Shown here in pieces: positions 1 to 12,270 of a stretch of DNA of 64,000 bases. Positions within the stretch are counted from its first letter, which is position 1; every line of letters starts with the position of its first letter. The DNA is from Pyrenochaeta sp. MPI-SDFR-AT-0127 (Eukaryota > Ascomycota > Dothideomycetes > Pleosporales > Cucurbitariaceae): assembly GCA_020747015.1 (NCBI GenBank), contig JAGTJM010000056.1, forward strand, positions 152,855 through 216,854. The letters are read 5' to 3'. The notes under the pieces were generated by a model that was not told where the DNA came from, did not search any database, and saw only the letters and a list, made by a program, of their open reading frames with translations. Both the position numbers and the translations under genes were made by a program.

Positions 1-912
1 ACGAGGCGATTTTGGTTGCTTGCGGGTTTTTTCTTTGGTTGTGGGTTTGGCTCGTTGGGGGGTGAATGGGATTGCTGCCGCCTGGGATCCCATGCGGCAG
101 ATCGACGATGCGCTCGAGGGTGCGCGCGGCGCGTGTTCCCCAGCAAATCAGGGCGGGCGGCGTCACGTGAGCCCGGGCACGTGAGGGGCGTGGCACGCCT
201 GGTTGACTGCTGCGGGCAGCTTGCCGCGCTGGGCGACGGGCGACGACATGAGAGCGGGAGCAGCGAGCCCCCAAGCACACTCCAGCCTACAGCCTCCAGT
301 CCCCCAAGCACAGTACAGCGTCCCTGGTCGCGCGGGCGTGAGGATGGGCACGGCGCCGGCGTCTTCACCCGGGGGCGTGCAGCACCATGGATGCGCGTCT
401 CACGGGCAGCGTGTGCCTGGGGGAGTGCAGCGCGTCCAAACAGCCGCCTAGTCGAACGTCGTGCTGCGTGTAATGCCGTCTGTGCGCGGGCTGCGCTGCG
501 AGCGGCAAGTCTTGAGCTGGCGGATCAGCAGCCGTCGCCCCTAGCGCGCCCGCCTGGGCTACCCGCCTTGTCTGACATGAATTGGAGCGGCAGGCCTGCA
601 CCGGGCCCCCGAGGCCATGCATGTAATTCTGGTGGGTCCGCACACTGCAGTCCAGCGTTTCCCCCCCCGCAAATGACATCCCAGCCTTTGCGCCGCGACC
701 AGGGGCCCAGCAGACGGCTCATCCTGCATCTTGCGCCGTCGAGCGGAGCGAAACAAGTCGGCGGAATGTAGACCCTTTGCCAGCCCGTGAGACTGCGACT
801 CCTCCTTCTGTACAACCAGGCTCTCTCCCATCTGCCTCCATATCACCACTGCTGCTGGCCGCCCCAATCCTCCCTTTGTCACATTCGAGCCCACCCACCT
901 CCGTCCCCAACC
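1..912. other. GC-rich upstream region, no gene seen
   Basis: Open frames exist here on both strands, but they overlap heavily and look like chance frames of GC-rich DNA. None shows a recognisable domain. The last part, about 780-912, is pyrimidine-rich, as fungal promoters and 5' leaders often are, and runs into the well-placed ATG at 913. I read the stretch as promoter and leader of the downstream gene. An upstream gene ending outside the window cannot be excluded. Confidence 0.5.
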
Positions 913-2526
913 ATGGGGAGCGACTGGCACCACCGCAGCCATCTGCTGCCAGAACCCGCCCCGTTTCCCACCCAGACGCTTCCCAGCGTGGCAGAGCTTC
1001 TGTCCTCGTCAAGACCCCCCGCCGCCGACTCTCTCTACCATCGCCCAGCCGACTCGAGGCCGCCACCACCACCACCACCCCTCTCAGAGAGACCTGTCTC
1101 TCGTTCCGCCTCGTCCATTGTGCCCTCCTTGAGCGCCCCTGCAAACCCTCCACTAACTGCCGACTCGTCCTGGAATGCTGTGAACCACCACACAAGTCCC
1201 CATGTCAGGTCCGTGGCCCTGGGCAATGATGCCGCACCCGTGCTAACCTGTCGTCACAGCCCTACCGACCAACGGCTGCCCACCACTGCTCTAGAACACC
1301 CGCAGTACCATCGCCAGGACTTTCGCCAAACTGCACTGCCCTCCACGGCAGTCTCGACGTCTGAAGCTTCTCGCACCTTGCAGGACGCTGCCCTCGCACA
1401 GCCACCAATCAACGGCCAACGCCAAGATTCAGCCATCTCCCAGCACCGCATCGAGACCTTCAAGGACGCCCATTCTTTCGGCCCACCATCGGACGTGACC
1501 TTTGCCTCTTACTCTACCGCAAGTCCCAACAATAGTCACCTCTCCCCCAGCCCAACCACCAATTCCTACCCGACTACCCCATCTTCATCTCTTCCTGCTG
1601 CTGCTGCTGTCGAGCGCCGGCAAAGTCTGATACCGCCTCAGCCTGCATCTCGGCCGCTGGAACGAGGCCATTCAAAGTCGCTCTCGGCAGGCGCCCACGT
1701 CTCTGCGGATTCCTCAAAGTCACATGAGCACGTGGCAGGCCCCAGTGCGCCCGCTCGAAGCGACTCCATCCCCAGGAACAGTGGCCCCCCGGCTTCTTCA
1801 GACCAACCAAGTAGCACCAGCACCCGGCAGCAACGCTACAACGTAAGATTCACAGCAAACCTTACCTCGGAAAATATGCCACCATCTCAGAAAGCCCGCC
1901 ATGACGCAGCATCCACTGCACCCGCTCCAGCCGACATCACCGAGCCGCAACCCACTGGTCAAGAGCAGCCTTTGTCGGCTTCTGTAGAGCCGTCAATATC
2001 GTCTCCATCGATGCCGTCTGCCAATGCCGATCCTGCGCCAATAGAAGATCAGTCTCAAGCCCAACAGAAACGTAGGGAATCTTCCGTAGAGCGATGTCAA
2101 GGATGCAACGAACCCTGGAAGCGGCCTCTTCCCGATCCAGATTTTTATCGCCACAGCTCGCCTGCGGAAAACAACACCGATTTCTCCAGGTTGAACATGA
2201 GTATGCTCACTCAGCTGCAAGACCATCGGAGAAGGGCTGATGCCATGTACGATCGTTGGAAGTGGCAGCACAGTCATTGCCTCCCGCAGACATCATTCAA
2301 TGATTTCCATCCGCCTTCACCGCCATCTACTGAACCCCAGGACGATTTGCACACCACCAGCAGCGACGGGGCGTCTCACAACAGCAAGCACCTGAATGCT
2401 TCATCCAACAAGCGGAAATCCGAGGTTCCCCACGATGACGTTCAGCAAGTTAACTCAAAAGTCCGCAAAGTCACCTTCGAATCCTCCACGGATGCACCTC
2501 CTGTCCGACCCTCTTCTCCCACATAA
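913..2526 (+). CDS. Uncharacterised Ser/Pro-rich protein with a conserved-looking CxxC block
   Basis: The frame encodes 537 residues from the ATG at 913, which sits in a good context (ACCATGG). The frame is open further upstream, but that part reads like leader sequence. Residues 1-390 are low complexity, rich in Ser, Pro, Thr and Gln, and probably disordered. Around residues 393-456 the composition changes: a Cys-x2-Cys pair (RCQGCNEPW) is followed by a Trp/Tyr/Arg-rich segment with Asp-His-Arg and Met-Tyr-Asp-Arg-Trp motifs. This looks like a short folded, perhaps metal-binding or protein-contact, region. A second basic tail follows (KRKSEV, KVRKVTF). A 51-nt in-frame stretch, 1209-1259, has a GT donor, GCTAAC branch-like site and CACAG acceptor and may be an intron, which would shorten the protein by 17 residues. 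I recognise no family. A nuclear or regulatory role is only a guess from composition. Confidence 0.65.
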   Translation: MGSDWHHRSHLLPEPAPFPTQTLPSVAELLSSSRPPAADSLYHRPADSRPPPPPPPLSERPVSRSASSIVPSLSAPANPPLTADSSWNAVNHHTSPHVRSVALGNDAAPVLTCRHSPTDQRLPTTALEHPQYHRQDFRQTALPSTAVSTSEASRTLQDAALAQPPINGQRQDSAISQHRIETFKDAHSFGPPSDVTFASYSTASPNNSHLSPSPTTNSYPTTPSSSLPAAAAVERRQSLIPPQPASRPLERGHSKSLSAGAHVSADSSKSHEHVAGPSAPARSDSIPRNSGPPASSDQPSSTSTRQQRYNVRFTANLTSENMPPSQKARHDAASTAPAPADITEPQPTGQEQPLSASVEPSISSPSMPSANADPAPIEDQSQAQQKRRESSVERCQGCNEPWKRPLPDPDFYRHSSPAENNTDFSRLNMSMLTQLQDHRRRADAMYDRWKWQHSHCLPQTSFNDFHPPSPPSTEPQDDLHTTSSDGASHNSKHLNASSNKRKSEVPHDDVQQVNSKVRKVTFESSTDAPPVRPSSPT

Positions 2527-5500
2527 ACGAGCCTGCTGTCATCTAGCTGGCTATGATGGTTTACTTTGTCGAACAATCGAGATCTCGCATCTGGTCCTGC
2601 ATTTGCATTGGGTTGGTGCTGGTTTGGGCAAGAGACGGACATCCATTATACCCCCCTTTTGCTTTGGTCTTGCCTTCTGGCTCATGCAGCTTCTGTTTCT
2701 ATGGTTGTTATAGGATATATCTAATTGGAGGATTGGGAAGAGACGGAAGAGCGGAAAATTTGGCGTTTTTTTGTCTTTACACTTTTCCACCGCCCAAGGC
2801 GTTCTGTTCTCACACCTACGGTTTCCTCTTTTCGGCGGCGTCAGGTCAACATACTACCCTGCATGACGCCATGTATCAGACGATGTACGCAGTACGCATC
2901 AACTCTTCACGTCACGTAACATTCCTCGCATCTCGCATCACGATCTCACTTTCTACATGTCATTATCTCGACCATGTACAATGTACTTACACAGACCATC
3001 CAGTTATGGCACTTTCTACAATACCCTCAAATTTGATCCTCTTTTTTTTTTATACTTTGCGCAATCAATTCCAGCCATCTGGGTGAGGCTTATCGCGATC
3101 ACAAATTTTGACAACTCTTCACAAACTTTGTTTAGCCACAGAATGTTACCAGCAATCAGGCTTTAGCTTGTAAAGAAACAGGGTGCACCCAGCCGCCAGA
3201 GCAAGCGCCAGTGTGTCAACGCGGTTCGGTACGAGTCTGAAAACTCAATTCATCCTTTTCGCTAGAAAAACAAAGTTCTCCCAACCCCGTCCGAATCGCA
3301 AAGACGAGCCATTGGCATCGATTCGCTTGTAGCCGTTTGGGAGCCTGTCCGAATTCGGTCCAGCCTCAGCACAAGCTTGCCGGCATAATGTCACAGCAGC
3401 CTCGTAATCACATTCCCCATCGAGGATGCAGCAGCCATGGTCCAAAATCACGTCTCGGATGCCCTTCCAGCTAATCACACGCCGCGGACCAAACCTAGAC
3501 GGCGCTATACGATCACTTGCATGTGACTAGCGACGCCCTTACATGCTAACCCCCAAATGGGTATAGAGTGGCACGGTTGGCGGCTGCCGAGCGGGGCTTC
3601 CCGAATCACCAACGCTGTATACTGTGCTTTTCCGGCGAATCAGGGGCCATCGCACCAGTTTCCTATTCCAGTGCTCCGGAGACTTTCGACGGCGTGGAAG
3701 CATCTACAAGGCGTTGTGCAATGTAATTATTGAATCTCAGCAAGGAGGCGAGGCTAGATGAAGAGTACATGAGCATAAAACACATGGAGAACCAGGAGGT
3801 CAGACGGGCAATGTGTGTGCTTATGTGGTATTGGTGAGTGCAGGGGCGCTACCATTGGATAACTTTAACATGGGTGGGTGCTAGTAGCCTGCACTCTTTC
3901 GGGACCACCGATGGAGATCGTGAATACGAAAAGCGTCACGATGCAATCTTTCACATCCACACCACCTTCAAGTCACATAAGTCGGCACCATGCCGATATG
4001 ATTTCATCATCAGCCTCAGCGCCTGCAGCTGGGTCATCATAGCACCAAACGAACACCATTCCAGAAACAGGTTGCTGCTTCGCTGGACACACCTCATTGC
4101 TTCCGGCTGATTCCTCATGCCTTTTGTTGTTGATCATGCTGATCTTGACTCGAATTTTGCTGTTGATCATGTATGCGACTCCGACTGATCGCCTAAACTC
4201 ATCAGACCACCTGCAACTGCACCTCCCGAACAACTGGGTGCTTGTCATGTCGCTGATCTCGCTCGTTACCACATGCAAGGCGAGTGTCGGGTCAAACCTT
4301 GGGAACTCCCAAGCTGCAGCCGCTATACTATATTAATAGTGCTATTGATCAGCGGAACAGCAGCCACAACTCCCAACAAGCAGATGTTCGTGTAGATTGC
4401 CCAGACGAGCTTGAAACCCTATCGGCCCTTCACACAATGCTTGCAGTTGCCCATGACGCGAAGGCGCTGCCCCCCAAAGTACCTAGTCAGCCGCAGCAAC
4501 AACCCCACTACAGGACTGTTTGAGATTGTGGTCCAGATTCGGTCCGTAACGCAACGCAAGGCCACTGTACTATCCGCCGGGTACCGAGCATATCGCTCCA
4601 AAGTGCCGCGACGTGGGTAACCTAATGGGTGCGTGGGTGAACTCTCTGGCGGATGAGCATCGGCAGCGCACCTTGCTTTCTTGTTTAGCCACATTCTCAT
4701 TGCTCGCGGGCACCAAAGCCGTGAAAACAAGGCGAATGATTTTTCACTCTTGCAATTGATTGAAGCCACGTAGCTCGGCGGGCTCGTGTGGCACATTCTC
4801 ACACACGGATTTTCGTTTCAGGGTCTGCAAACATCCCATCTTTCCCCAGTCCGGTTCCCAATTATGCTTTGCGCCCATCTGCATGCATGAGCCCCAAAAC
4901 ACACTCCCACGAACACGCATAACATGGTAATTCAGGGTCAGCTGTTCATTATCCAGCTGTTGCATCACCGCTTGCCTTATTTGGCTTCACCCTCCGGCTG
5001 ATATCCCAATGTCCGCTTCCCCATCTTGGCGATATCATCATCGGTCGGCAGCGGGAACGCACAGACAATGAAACCGTTGCCCGTATCCGGTGTGCTCGCC
5101 CGCGAGTCAACGAGCCTGCAAACTGCAGCGGGTGACTCGTTAGCCGGATGGCCTGACCTGGAGGTGGATCATGGTGGGTTGTTGGGCCAGGCTGTCAGGA
5201 TATAATGCTCCGCCAATAATGCTCCATATGTTTTTTGTGTGGAGTTCAGAACAGAATTGTGAAGCTGCTGGTAAGGGGCAGGCCCGATATACAGGCTGCT
5301 CACGACCTTGCAAGCCCAAGACTGCTTGCCAACCGAGACCGCGCGTTCATTCACTGTGTTCGAGAAGAACGGTTGTTGATTTGTGGCCGTTGAGAACCCG
5401 CGACCTAGCATCCCTCGTCGAACAGTCCTTCGATGTTCAAGGCCCCCTTCAGATCAGGATTTAATACACCCTGGCGAATCCTTTCATCAACCCCTGTCTA

Positions 5501-8500
5501 ATTGGCCGCGTCAGCCACGCCTGCCGTTGCACATCCCAGGCTGCAAAAGAAATCCATACACTGTTTGTCTTCGCTTCACCTGGTTTGCGGCACGGCAGCG
5601 CGCCTCTGACTCGACATGCGCTGGTGCAGCGCTGGGATTATCCCTTTCTGTAAAAGTTCCCAAGGCCAGCTTCCCCTGCTAGATTGCAAGTCGAGCGCGA
5701 GAACAGCGTCAAGGCGCTTATGTGACAAATGAAGATCATGGACATGGCGAAAGTCACGGGATGAATTACCCTGGGAAGAGCACCTCGAAGCGTGGTATGC
5801 GAGTTGCGTCACAGCCACGAGAGTGACAGTGGTGACAGCGGCATGTCCCTACCGCGGATCGAGATGCGGCTTAAAAAAAAAGAAATGATGAATTGCGCGC
5901 ATGGGCGGAAAGGAACCAGGGCAGGTAACTGTCGCGAGAGTGGCTTTCTCCTGGTGATCATTTGTTTGATGTGAAGATATTCCCAACACCCCGCGGATGG
6001 TGGTTTGCCCTCGTCACGAGGACCCGCATCACCCAAGGGGGAACTGCCACAGCACAGCGGGGGACCAGCCCAGCCAGAGAAATGATACGGGCGGCAAAGC
6101 GGGATGCTGTGTTCTCTGGAAATGTAATGAAACCCCCTCCCAGGACACGAGACTGCCTTACCAGCAATGCCGGCTTGCCGCCATTTGCTCGAAACCAGGA
6201 TGCCGTCGGCACTTTCCCCCATAAGTCATGGGCGTCATCTTAATCCAGACAACACCCTGTCCATAGAAACTCAACTTACTATCCAAGGATTCTTTTTGAG
6301 CGCCAAAAGGGAAAAAAGTCTCGTCATCTTGCTCGTGTGATTGGTGCGGCCCACCATAAAATGTCACAAATCAATCTAGGAATCTTAATTGGCCAAGACC
6401 TCTTTTCTGAATTGCTTGGCCCCCCTCTCGGGTCGATCAAATCAAAATCTCCACATTGGAAATGCGTAACGAGTGTCGCAGTCTTTGCTTTTCCGCCGCT
6501 CGCTTGCACGATTCGGGCAATAGAGCAACGAGGCAATGGGGAACTGTCCCGACTATGGCTGCAAGTCTCCGAAGACCACACTATTGGAAAGAACCGCCGT
6601 TGAAGTAGAGTAGAACGCACAGGGGGGGGGCCAGATTGTCCAGAACGAGTTCGATCGGTGTGATATGTCTGCCTGTTTTTTTTTTGCTGGCAAACTCCGG
6701 TCCGAAAGCTAGCCTCCTCGTTCGATGCAACAAACTTTGTGTCTTACGTGTCAGAGCCGACGTTACACAGATTACTTGCTTCGCTTTCGTATAGAAGGAC
6801 CTCTTGAATTTCGAACAAGGAAGGGGGGGAAAGGGAGAGAGAGACTCGTATGGTTGATCCTCTTGCAGCGCTTGGCTTGTTCAGAAGTTCCATGGGACTG
6901 CTATCCACCTTTTGCCGCTTCTGGATATCTCCAGTGCCTGCAATTCCGGAGCAGAGGAATTACTTCATGCAAGGAACAACTACAACTTTACGCAGCTATA
7001 GGATTCACGCATTGCGGCATAGTTTTACTGGCTGGAACAGGATACCGAATTATGTCTCACATGTCACTGAGAGCATGCGGCCCTGCGTTCACAGTTCAAG
7101 ACTTTGGGTATGGATTGTCGGGGGCATGGTACTCCTTGGTGCACAACACGTGGAACGGTGACAACGAGCTGGTTACTGGATTAGGCATCGTGTGTGTGAA
7201 AAGCCATGTGTACGTGCACAGCCACAGAGACATATCAAACCCACTGCTTTGGTTAGCATGCGGTTGCGGGCTGAATGCTTGACTCGCAATCGTTCTTGGC
7301 TGGTGCGTTCAACAACGGTCTCTAATCAACCGCGATATTTCTTGCAACGACCAGTTTGCGGCCTATGCCGTCACATCACACTTGTCCGACCGTGCTTCTA
7401 GGGTTGCCGGGCCCGCGAGCCCTGGGCGGTCACACACTCGGAAGCACGTAAGCGCAAGGATTGCTAAAAGCTTTTTCTTTTAGTGGTTGGCACCACAACC
7501 CGGTCTGAACCGAACTTCGAATGGGCTGTGTGTGTTACGAAGCTGAACTTAGATTCCAAGTTGGGTTGATGACAGACTGTTGGCAGCTGGAGACGAGCCG
7601 GCCAATGTCTTTTCACGGTAACGCAATGTGTCAAAGTTCTCGGATGATTGGAAGCCATACGGCGCCTTCTATTACGGATGGAATTTTTGATACCAGGTCC
7701 TTGTCGTAGGCTTTTCAGGGGTTCCAACAGAGCACGCCTTCATCACGCAGCAAAGCGGAAATAAAATGCAGTATCCCAATCGACTCAGATGTGCACTTCC
7801 AATCACGTCCATGCCGCAAGTCATCTCGTGCGTTCGGCAGATCTATGGCATCAACGTCACTCATGCAAGGCACATCTACAACCTCTCTCTTCAACAGCAA
7901 ACACTATCCAGCATTCTCACTGGCCGGTCCAGTCATCCGAAACGTGTATGTTCATGGATCATGGAGATTATGCCCTGCGTCACGTCCACGTTGCGCACGT
8001 CCACTTACTCCACGGCCCAGCATGGTGGTATCATATACATAGGTACAAAGATAGGCACCACGACGGGTGGCACACGGGTACAAGCCCAATGAAGAACGCA
8101 TAGACCGCGACAGCAGGCGGCTTTGTTCCCCGGCGAAAAAGAAAAAGGAGCCTGTTCCAAATGATGACGCAGAAGAGGATACCAATCCACCATCTACATG
8201 TGGACCGGGAATCGATCGAATCCGTACCGATCCCGCTCCTTGCATGTCCGCTATATTCTTCCGACCCGACTTAACCTCGATCTTCCCCAAAAACAAAATG
8301 CCGTGTGAGACGGCCAAGCGAAACACGTCGCTTGGATGAAATCACGAACCAAGCTGGGGGGAATTCGGGGGGAAGTGGGGATTTGTTGGGTATGTGCACT
8401 CGGCACAGCGTGCCGACTAGTCAATGTTCATTCGCCAGGACAACCTACCCGCTGTTTCGCTCGGGTTTGGCGAAAAGCTAGGCAGAGGACGGCCTTTGAT

Positions 8501-10313
8501 TGCCCACGCTTTGTTGGCTTGATATAGCCATCATCGATTTTCAATGAGATGGCATGGCATTTCTAGGGTGGGAAAAAAAGGGGGCGAAGGAGGCGCCGAA
8601 TTGTGAGGCGGACGCCCCACACTACTTGCCAGCGCTATGCAAAACACCTCTTTTTTGCTTTTGAGGGGTTTTTGTCGAATATACAGATTTTCCCCCCCAA
8701 CCCCTCTAGCGGGAAACGCGGTAATGGTTTGCAGGGATGTGCAGCGGCTTTCATGCGAAAGGATGGAGTCAACAAACCTGCAGGATGCATGCTGGCTCTC
8801 AATGGATTTCTTCGGTCGTCGGAGTTGAATCCGGTTGGCATTCGAGAGAGTCCCCCTTGCAACACGAGAGCAATGGTTGAGGAGCTTGTCGACGGGGTTG
8901 GTGCCGAGACTAGGGCTCGAAGGATAGGGTTGGGCAATGTTTCGCATTCAAGGCTGGTCACGTGAAGGATGCGCTGGTCGATTTTGTCTGGTAGCTACTC
9001 CACCCATTTTAATGTCGTTCTTGTATGATGCATTCGCTTTCAAATTGTCAAACTTGGGTTTAGTTTTCATCTACTTTCTCTGCGTATGCGAACAGTTAAA
9101 CACCCCATCGTCATATCCACCCACCTCCGACCTCTCATCACCACCATTCTTGTCACAAGTTACCGTCTCCACGTCCCAAGCAATCTCATCACTTTGCTCA
9201 ACCCAAAGTCAGCCCCAAAACTCTCGCTCTTTGCCCAAGCCCACTCTTTACAGGGTCTTGGTCAAAACCCACACCCTTTGATCCGAGCCCCCATGATGAC
9301 ACACCTGTCCTCGCCCTGTGACAAAGAGGGTTGACAAATCCGCTATCAGTAAGAAGAAAAAACTCCAATCATACTTTTTATAATTCCTGGATGGATTATC
9401 CCAGTTGTCCAGAAACTTTTGTTCTTGAGCATGCAGAAAAGAGTAAAGGTGCACAAACGTTCGCACGTTTCACCCAGTGCATGTCTTTGGTGTGATTCAT
9501 GGGGAAGTATTGGCGCCGTGGATTGACTTTTGCCGTACTGGATTGACGTCGCCCGACAACTGAATATGATGCCAAGACTGTGGAACGTGTGTGACCCAAA
9601 GTACTTGTGAAAATGTATCCAGACAAGAGTAACTAAATCAGGCACTATTGTACTGCCAGTAGGTATTGAGGAGAACATAGAACTCGTCACTGCAGCGTTT
9701 TGACTCGTATCAACCTGCTCGACATCAAGAGTAAGACTAAATCGCAAACAAGAAACTGTACATTTCGGGCTGTCTTTAGTACCACCGAGACTCTGTATGA
9801 AGCCGATATGCTTTGCTCGGAGATTTGAAGTGTCGTCCCCCATATCTATATCGCCTTGCCAAAAACTCTTTGATCCTAGTCTCCCCCAGCATTTATATAT
9901 AATGACATACATAGCACCGACCCTCCTGGTCTATTTTTTCCGTCCTTTGGGAATCAATATTCGAACAAGTGAAAGGGAAGTTGACGCGGTCATGGCTCTC
10001 ATCCAGTCACCCACTCCATTCACCACGCCCAATGCTTCCAGCTAGCGAGAGATGCAGTGAAAGAAATGTCTTAGACATTGTACTAGTACAGTTTTACAGA
10101 AGCATTTTCAGATGTTTTAAATTCTTCTCGCAGGGTAAACCTGCTACAGATACTTATCTTTGCTCTTCAACTTGCTGGCTGTGCTAAATCTACCACCATA
10201 TCAACTTCTATTAATTTGACACCTTCAGCCACCATTCACATCAAAGACGACTCGTACCGGAACCAGGCCGTTGTCACTGCTTCAAATATCCCTTCGTAAG
10301 CTATCCCCTACCT
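2527..10313. other. 7.8-kb gene-poor stretch
   Basis: No convincing protein gene was found. The first 500-600 bases carry T-rich runs and look like the 3' end of the preceding gene. Many frames of 60-190 codons occur on both strands (for example 6725-7282 plus, 9346-9912 minus), but none shows a domain, biased codon pattern, signal peptide or splice-linked continuation. From about 9080 to 9300 there is a long C- and T-rich leader-like stretch of the kind seen before fungal start codons, yet only a 13-codon frame follows (ATG at 9293). The last 120 bases before 10314 are the probable leader of the SAP-domain gene. No transposon, terminal repeat or tandem array was recognised. Confidence 0.5.
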
Positions 10314-10559
10314 ATGTCTGGAATCAGCATGCTCATCCAGGAGCGCATCCCTACCGATGAGGATGCAAGCTTCGTAGATGAAGCGGAAGAGAACGAGCAG
10401 CTCCTCCGCCATTATCAACGACAATTCGAAACCAAGAACCTCTACAAGCTGCGCAAATTGTGTAAGCGGAGAAATCTTAGGATTCGAGGAAGTAAAGCCG
10501 AGCTTGTAGAGCGGCTAGCGGTGAATGAGATGACTAAGATGGAAGAGCGTTGGGTCTAA
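10314..10559 (+). CDS. Small SAP-domain protein (81 aa)
   Basis: This short single-exon frame encodes 81 residues. Residues 1-35 are acidic (many Glu and Asp). Residues 41-72 fit a SAP motif: two amphipathic helices joined by a basic turn, with the pattern Leu-x-Lys-Leu-x-x-Leu-Cys-x-x-Arg-x-Leu-x-x-x-Gly-x-Lys-Ala-Glu-Leu-Val-Glu-Arg-Leu. SAP motifs are known to bind AT-rich or scaffold DNA in chromatin, repair and RNA-processing proteins, and are usually part of a larger protein. Here the motif is almost the whole protein, so it may act as an adaptor or be one exon of a larger gene; no other exon was found. A pyrimidine-rich leader precedes the ATG. The gene converges on the aldehyde dehydrogenase, with 117 bases between their stops. 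Confidence 0.65.
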   Translation: MSGISMLIQERIPTDEDASFVDEAEENEQLLRHYQRQFETKNLYKLRKLCKRRNLRIRGSKAELVERLAVNEMTKMEERWV

Positions 10560-10676
10560 ATTGTGGGAATTGGCAAGATGTAGATGATCGCGAGGTTCGC
10601 TCAGCTCTTTGCTACACCATACTGCATTTCATGTCGTTGAAACCTTTTTTATGTCCAGCTAACTTCACGGTATCAT

Positions 10677-12270
10677 TCATCCCCCAATTCCATTCACCCG
10701 GACATACAAACTCTTGTGCTCGAGATAATGATCCATACTTTCCAGCAAGCTCTCTCTTCCTGTACCACTACCTTTCCACCCGCCGAATGGTAGATCCCAA
10801 CACCCGGTTGGACTCGTGCAGTTGATGCCCACCATGCCGCTTTCTAGCTTCTTGCCCACTCGCACTGCTCTCTCTAGATCCTTTGTGTAGAGTGCAGCGT
10901 AAAGTCCGAACTCGGTATCGTTGGCTTTGGCAATGGCTTCTTCTTCGGTAGCGAATGTGTTGATCAAAACGACAGGCCCGAATATCTCTTCTTTCGCAAC
11001 GGGCGAGTCTTCTGCTACATCGGTGAAGATCACTGGGTGGATCAGCAAGGATTTAGAATCGCTACTTGCTCCTGCACTAGTATCGATGGTCGTGCCCGCA
11101 TTCTTCTTGCCAATAGCAATATATTCGTTCACTTTCTCATGCTGCACCTTATCCGCCTGTGGGCCATGATTCGTCTCTTTGATCGTTGGATCACCTAATC
11201 TTCTACTTCTCGCGTGCTTTGAGAACGCCTCGACGAAGGCGTCTTTGATGCTGTCTTGTACGTATATTCTACTATTCGCCATACAAGTTTGTCCAGAGTT
11301 CCAGTTGATGCTGTTCTCTGTTTCTTTTGCTGCTTGCTCGATATCTGCGTCTTCGAAAATAAGGGCTGGCGACTTGCCACCAAGTTCAAAGACAACTTTC
11401 TTGAGGTTTGACTTTGCCGATGCAATCTGGATCGCGCGGCCTGTCCGTGTAGATCCAGTGAAGGAGAGAGCGCGGACTTTCATGTGTTCGGCGAGTGCTT
11501 GGCCAGATACTTGGCCGTGGCCCGAGAGCACATTGATCACGCCCGGTGGGAAGCCGCACTTTTCGATCCATTGTGAGACTTTCCAAGGCTACTCAACCCA
11601 TCAGCACTCCATGTCTCTCTCTTTTGGGAAAATTGGGTATCAACATGAAATGAAAGGACCAGTTGTGCTCACAGTTAATGGCGCTTTCTCGCTACTCTTA
11701 ACAATGACACAGTTCCCAGCCGCCACGGCGGGTGCCACCTTCTTGCTAAAGAATATAAGCGGCGCGTTCCAGGGAATGATGATTGCAACAACGCCGAACG
11801 GCTGTCGCAAACTCATATTCAAGAATCCAGGCGTGTTCAAGCTAGTGTGACCCTGTGGATAAGCGGCTTCGCCAAAGTAGTTGAAGTGCGTAGCAGCGTA
11901 GTGCGAGTCAATGTATGTGCTAATAGGCCTGCCCATTGCAATTGCATCTAATTGAGCTAATTCATCCTTCTCTGAGATAACGAGCTCCCCAAGCTTCTTC
12001 AAAGGCGCGCCACGTTGTTGAGGTGATAAAGCACTCCATGCTGGGAAGGCGGCTTGTGCTGCACGAACGGCAGCGTTCACGTCGTCATGAGTGGCTTCGG
12101 CGACTGGATTGTTCTTAGCCAAATCTCCAAGTCATTGATGACTTGAATTGATACATGCCTTTCGCAACAAGTTCGCCGGTGTGCGGCGAGAATAGATCGA
12201 ACGTTGCGTTATCACTTGCAGAGGCAAGTTTATTATTGATGAATAACTGCGTCTCGATGGGGCTCTTCAT
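10677..12270 (-). CDS. NAD(P)-dependent aldehyde dehydrogenase (three exons)
   Basis: Exons are 12270-12159, 12103-11673 and 11588-10677, giving 484 residues, normal for the class 1/2 ALDH family. The family oxidises aldehydes to carboxylic acids with NAD(P)+. Visible motifs are the Asn of IPWNAP, the nucleotide-binding FTGSTRTG, the general base Glu at about residue 249 (ELGGKSP) and the catalytic Cys at about residue 283 (GQTCMANS). The 34-residue Glu-Cys spacing is that of active ALDHs. EIFGPV and PFGGWKGSG also match. Intron 2 (11672-11589) is GT-AG and phase 0. Intron 1 (12158-12104) must start with GC, as AAAG|GCATGT, to keep the frame across the conserved VAEAT segment, so it is a GC-AG intron. 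Exon 1 starts at the first ATG. There is no signal peptide or clear mitochondrial presequence, so it is likely cytosolic. The substrate cannot be told from sequence. Confidence 0.9.

Noticed and set aside
3245..3478. Minus-strand Cys-containing frame of 77 codons, considered as a small secreted protein
   Set aside because: It opens with GTG, has no ATG near its start and no signal peptide, and no upstream exon was found.
6725..7282. Plus-strand frame of 185 codons
   Set aside because: No recognised motif and poor coding composition, in the middle of the gene-poor stretch.
9346..9912. Minus-strand frame of 188 codons with ATG
   Set aside because: No domain, signal peptide or splice partner; composition is like translated non-coding DNA. 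The length is unusual but possible by chance in 7.8 kb.
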